Position numbers and translations under genes: made by a program
Origin: Niastella koreensis GR20-10
GTDB taxonomy: Bacteria > Bacteroidota > Bacteroidia > Chitinophagales > Chitinophagaceae
Assembly: GCF_000246855.1 (NCBI RefSeq)
Contig: NC_016609.1
Coordinates: forward strand, 62,001 to 126,000
DNA: 64,000 nt
Direction: 5' to 3'
The notes under the pieces: model-generated
Databases searched by the model: none
Told to the model about the DNA's origin: nothing
Seen by the model: only the letters and a program-made list of their open reading frames with translations
Part shown: piece by piece, positions 60,666 through 64,000 of the stretch
How the letters are laid out: each line of letters opens with the position of its first letter
How positions within the stretch are numbered: the stretch's first letter is position 1

Positions 60666-63600
60666 ATGGCAAGTAACCTGGGTTTATACCATCCTTCCTT
60701 TGAGCGTGATGCCTGTGGCATTGGATTCGTAGCCAATATTAAGGGGCACAAAAGTCACCAGAACATCAGCGATGCTTTAACCATATTGGAAAATATGGAA
60801 CATCGGGGTGCCTGCGGCTGTGAAGCAAATACGGGCGATGGTGCCGGTATTATGATCCAAAACCCCCACGAGTTCTTTTTCGACGAGTGCTTGAAGCTGG
60901 GCGTACATCTGCCAGCCTTCGGCCGCTACGGCGTTGGGGTGATCTTCTTCCCCCGCGAGATCCGTTTACGTGAAGAGTGTCGCGATATCTTCAATCGCGC
61001 TGCCGAGAAATTAGGGCTGGAAATTCTGGTTTACCGAAAGGTACCCGTAAATCCAGATGGCATTGGTCCCTCAGCATTGAGTGTGGAGCCTGAAATGGAA
61101 CAGGTATTCATCGCCTGTCCCGACCACATCAACAACCCCATTGACTTTGAACGCAAATTATTTGTGCTGCGCAACTACGCCAGCCATACTATAAACAACA
61201 CGGTTAAGAAAGACGCGATCGGTTTTTACATTGCATCGCTTTCTTACAAAACCGTTGTATACAAGGGACAGTTAACCAGTAACCAGGTTCGCGGTTATTT
61301 CAACGATCTTAGCAATAAGAGAATGGTTTCTGCTTTTGGCCTGGTACACTCCCGCTTTGCCACCAACACCTTCCCCAGCTGGAAACTGGCGCAACCTTTT
61401 CGCTACATAGCGCATAACGGAGAAATCAATACGCTTCAGGGTAACCTGAACTGGTTAAAGACCAGCGAGCATGGCTTTACGTCACCTTTCTTCACCAATG
61501 AAGAAATGGAAATATTGCTGCCGATCGTTACCGAAGGACAGAGCGACTCTGCCTGCCTGGACAACATGATCGAGCTGCTGGCATTGACCGGTCGTTCATT
61601 ACCCCACGTTATGATGATGCTGATCCCTGAAGCATGGGATGGCAACGACCAGATGGACCCGGTGAAGAAGGCGTTCTACGAATTCCACGCTTCTATCATG
61701 GAACCATGGGATGGTCCCGCTTCTATCTCCTTCACTGATGGAAAGATCATTGGCGCTACCCTCGACAGAAACGGTCTGCGTCCTTCAAGATATTGCGTTA
61801 CCAACGATGACCGCGTGATCATGGCATCTGAAACCGGTGCATTACCGGTTGATCCTGCCATCATCATTGAAAAAGGCCGTCTGCAACCCGGTAAAATGTT
61901 CGTGGTTGATATGGAGCAGGGCCGCATCATCAGCGATGAAGAGCTGAAGAATGATATCTGCTCACGCAAGCCTTATGGCGACTGGTTGAACCAATACAAG
62001 ATCCGGTTGGAAGAACTGGATGAACCACGTGTTGCGTTCACTCACTTATCAGATGCTTCTATTCTTAAATACCAGAAGGCATTAGGTTATTCAACCGAAG
62101 ACATCGACGACATCATCACGCCCATGGCTGTTGATGGTAAAGAACCCATCGGTTCAATGGGTACCGATACGCCGCTTGCTGTATTGAGCGATCAGCCGCA
62201 GCACATTACTTCTTACTTCAAACAATTATTCGCACAGGTAACCAACCCGCCCATCGACCCTATTCGCGAAAGAATGGTAATGAGCCTGGCTACCTTTGTT
62301 GGAAATAACGACAACTTGTTATTAGAAGATCCCAAACATTGCCATACTGTGGCATTGAACCATCCGATACTCACCAGCACCGAACTGGAAAAGCTGCGCA
62401 GTATCGATACCGGCATCTTCCAGGCTAAAACCCTGCAAACTTATTTCAGGGCAGATGGCAAACCAGGTTCTTTGAAGAAAGGTTTGGACAGACTTTGCCG
62501 CTACGCTGAAGATGCCGTGCACGACGGATTTGAAGTGTTGATCCTGTGCGACCGCGCGGTAGATTCTGACCACGCTGCTATCCCTTCTTTATTAGCTACC
62601 GCTGCAGTTCACCACTATCTTATCCGCAAAGGCTTGCGTGGTAAAGTAGGTATTGTGGTTGAAGCCGGTGACGTTTGGGAAGTACACCACTTTGCCTGCT
62701 TGCTGGGCTTTGGAGCTACTGCCATCAACCCATACCTGGCGCTGGCAACCATCCGCAACATGAAAGTGAACAACACGCTGCAAACAGAACTTACCTGGGA
62801 CCAACTGCGTAAGAACTATATCAAAGCAGTGTGCGACGGTTTGCTGAAAGTGTTCTCTAAAATGGGTATTTCAACCCTGCAATCATACCAGGGTGCACAG
62901 ATATTTGAAATACTTGGTTTGAACAAAGACCTCGTAGAAAAATGTTTCACTGGCGCTGTTAGCCGCATTGAAGGTATTGGCCTGGATGAGCTGGCTAAAG
63001 AAGCACTTGCCAAGCATTGGTTTGCATTCAGCCGCAAAGACATTCCGGTTGACCGCTTACCTGTAGGTGGTGTTTACCAATGGAAGCGTAAAGGCGAGTT
63101 TCACCTGTTTAACCCAACTACCATCCACCTGTTGCAATATGCAACCCGGATGAACGATTACAATACGTATAAGAAATATGCAAAGGCAGTAAACGATCAA
63201 AGTGAGAAAGCGGCCACCCTGCGCAGTATGTTCCAGTTTAAAGTGAACAGACCCGCCATCTCCATCGATGAAGTGGAATCGGCTGAAAGCATTTTGAAAC
63301 GTTTTGCTACCGGCGCTATGAGCTTTGGTTCAATTTCGTGGGAAGCGCACACAACCCTGGCTATTGCTATGAACCGCATAGGTGCAAAAAGCAATACCGG
63401 TGAAGGTGGTGAAGATGAAGCGCGTTATACGCCATTGCCTAACGGCGACAGCATGCGCAGCGCCATCAAACAGGTAGCAAGCGCCCGCTTTGGTGTAACC
63501 AGCTACTACCTGACTGAAGCTGATGAGCTGCAGATCAAAATGGCGCAGGGTGCAAAACCCGGTGAAGGTGGTCAGTTACCCGGTCATAAAGTGGATGACT

Positions 63601-64000
63601 GGATTGGTAAAACCCGTCACTCTACACCAGGCGTGGGTTTGATTTCGCCGCCACCACACCACGATATTTATTCTATCGAGGATCTGGCACAGCTGATCTT
63701 TGACCTGAAGAACAGTAACCGCGCAGCCCGTATTAACGTGAAGCTGGTGTCAAAAGCAGGTGTAGGTACTATTGCAGCCGGTGTGGCCAAAGCCAAAGCG
63801 GATGTGGTATTGATCTCTGGATTTGATGGTGGTACAGGTGCTTCACCTATCAGTTCTATTAAACATGCCGGTTTGCCCTGGGAATTAGGTTTGGCCGAAA
63901 CCCATCAAACACTGGTAAAAAATAAATTACGCAGCCGCGTAACCGTACAGGCCGATGGCCAGATGAAAACCGGTCGTGATATAGCTATTGCTACCTTACT
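60666..64000 (+). CDS. gltB: Glutamate synthase, large subunit, 3' end outside window
   Basis: The frame from ATG 60666 is open to the end of the window, at least 1111 residues. The catalytic N-terminal Cys is in DACGIGFVA (about residues 15-23), where the mature protein would start after removal of the preceding residues. The class II amidotransferase domain (about 16-430) includes [17 protein letters not shown] and [10 protein letters not shown]. The central domain is about 470-770. The FMN-binding synthase domain begins near residue 860 with [20 protein letters not shown] and has [20 protein letters not shown] and [20 protein letters not shown]. It makes glutamate from glutamine and 2-oxoglutarate. 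The gltD gene, if present, lies beyond the window. Confidence 0.95.
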   Translation, partial: MASNLGLYHPSFERDACGIGFVANIKGHKSHQNISDALTILENMEHRGACGCEANTGDGAGIMIQNPHEFFFDECLKLGVHLPAFGRYGVGVIFFPREIRLREECRDIFNRAAEKLGLEILVYRKVPVNPDGIGPSALSVEPEMEQVFIACPDHINNPIDFERKLFVLRNYASHTINNTVKKDAIGFYIASLSYKTVVYKGQLTSNQVRGYFNDLSNKRMVSAFGLVHSRFATNTFPSWKLAQPFRYIAHNGEINTLQGNLNWLKTSEHGFTSPFFTNEEMEILLPIVTEGQSDSACLDNMIELLALTGRSLPHVMMMLIPEAWDGNDQMDPVKKAFYEFHASIMEPWDGPASISFTDGKIIGATLDRNGLRPSRYCVTNDDRVIMASETGALPVDPAIIIEKGRLQPGKMFVVDMEQGRIISDEELKNDICSRKPYGDWLNQYKIRLEELDEPRVAFTHLSDASILKYQKALGYSTEDIDDIITPMAVDGKEPIGSMGTDTPLAVLSDQPQHITSYFKQLFAQVTNPPIDPIRERMVMSLATFVGNNDNLLLEDPKHCHTVALNHPILTSTELEKLRSIDTGIFQAKTLQTYFRADGKPGSLKKGLDRLCRYAEDAVHDGFEVLILCDRAVDSDHAAIPSLLATAAVHHYLIRKGLRGKVGIVVEAGDVWEVHHFACLLGFGATAINPYLALATIRNMKVNNTLQTELTWDQLRKNYIKAVCDGLLKVFSKMGISTLQSYQGAQIFEILGLNKDLVEKCFTGAVSRIEGIGLDELAKEALAKHWFAFSRKDIPVDRLPVGGVYQWKRKGEFHLFNPTTIHLLQYATRMNDYNTYKKYAKAVNDQSEKAATLRSMFQFKVNRPAISIDEVESAESILKRFATGAMSFGSISWEAHTTLAIAMNRIGAKSNTGEGGEDEARYTPLPNGDSMRSAIKQVASARFGVTSYYLTEADELQIKMAQGAKPGEGGQLPGHKVDDWIGKTRHSTPGVGLISPPPHHDIYSIEDLAQLIFDLKNSNRAARINVKLVSKAGVGTIAAGVAKAKADVVLISGFDGGTGASPISSIKHAGLPWELGLAETHQTLVKNKLRSRVTVQADGQMKTGRDIAIATL

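Overview
The window is chromosomal DNA of a Bacteroidota bacterium, most likely a Chitinophagaceae member (Niastella/Chitinophaga type). This is inferred from several signs: a type IX secretion (T9SS) C-terminal sorting domain on a secreted lyase, two promoters that fit the Bacteroidota pattern (TTTG, then 19-21 bp, then TAnnTTTG), an UpxY-type NusG paralogue in a capsule locus, many lipoproteins, and no clear Shine-Dalgarno sequences.

Layout. 1-4.3 kb: 3' part of a GH3 glycosidase, a decayed alpha/beta-hydrolase gene, a RibD/DHFR-fold reductase, then a 0.9 kb gap built largely of 9- and 11-bp phased repeats. 4.3-14.3 kb: a ten-gene sugar operon (DeoR regulator, FucI/AraA-like isomerase, split transketolase, sugar-binding lipoprotein, DUF2291 protein, RbsA-like ATPase, RbsC-like permease, FGGY kinase). 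Import, isomerisation, phosphorylation and C2 transfer resemble the known D-apiose route; the substrate is inferred. Two copies of a 62-bp palindromic element punctuate the operon. 14.4-23 kb: unlinked accessory genes (EEP nuclease with VCBS repeats, OsmC/ferredoxin protein, two PL9-like beta-helix proteins flanking an ankyrin lipoprotein, DinB-like protein). 23.4-40.8 kb: an exopolysaccharide locus of Wzx/Wzy type (GDP-mannose synthesis, Wza, Wzc, UpxY antiterminator, Gmd, polymerase, flippase, four GT4 enzymes, acetyltransferase, GT26, initiating phosphoglycosyltransferase, VanZ-like protein). 40.9-48.6 kb: FAH-fold enzyme, BNR_4 protein, oxidoreductase plus Crp/Fnr regulator, and a JAMM protease / ThiF-rhodanese pair with the internally deleted remains of a MoaD/ThiS carrier between them. 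48.8-59.2 kb: branched-chain amino acid genes leuA, leuB, ilvD, ilvB, a methyltransferase, ilvH, ilvC and ilvA, with a well-formed Ile/Val leader-peptide attenuator before ilvD and terminator-like hairpins before leuA and ilvA. 60.7 kb to the end: 5' part of gltB.

The most unusual overall signal is that many intergenic gaps consist of short, diverged but strictly phased repeats (periods 7, 8, 9, 11 and 21 bp). Each gap has its own word and phase is kept over up to 15 units. They resemble the heptanucleotide STRR repeats of cyanobacteria and are not explained by any gene here. The clearest regulatory system is the ilvD attenuator, in which the antiterminator strand lies in the last codons of the leader peptide.
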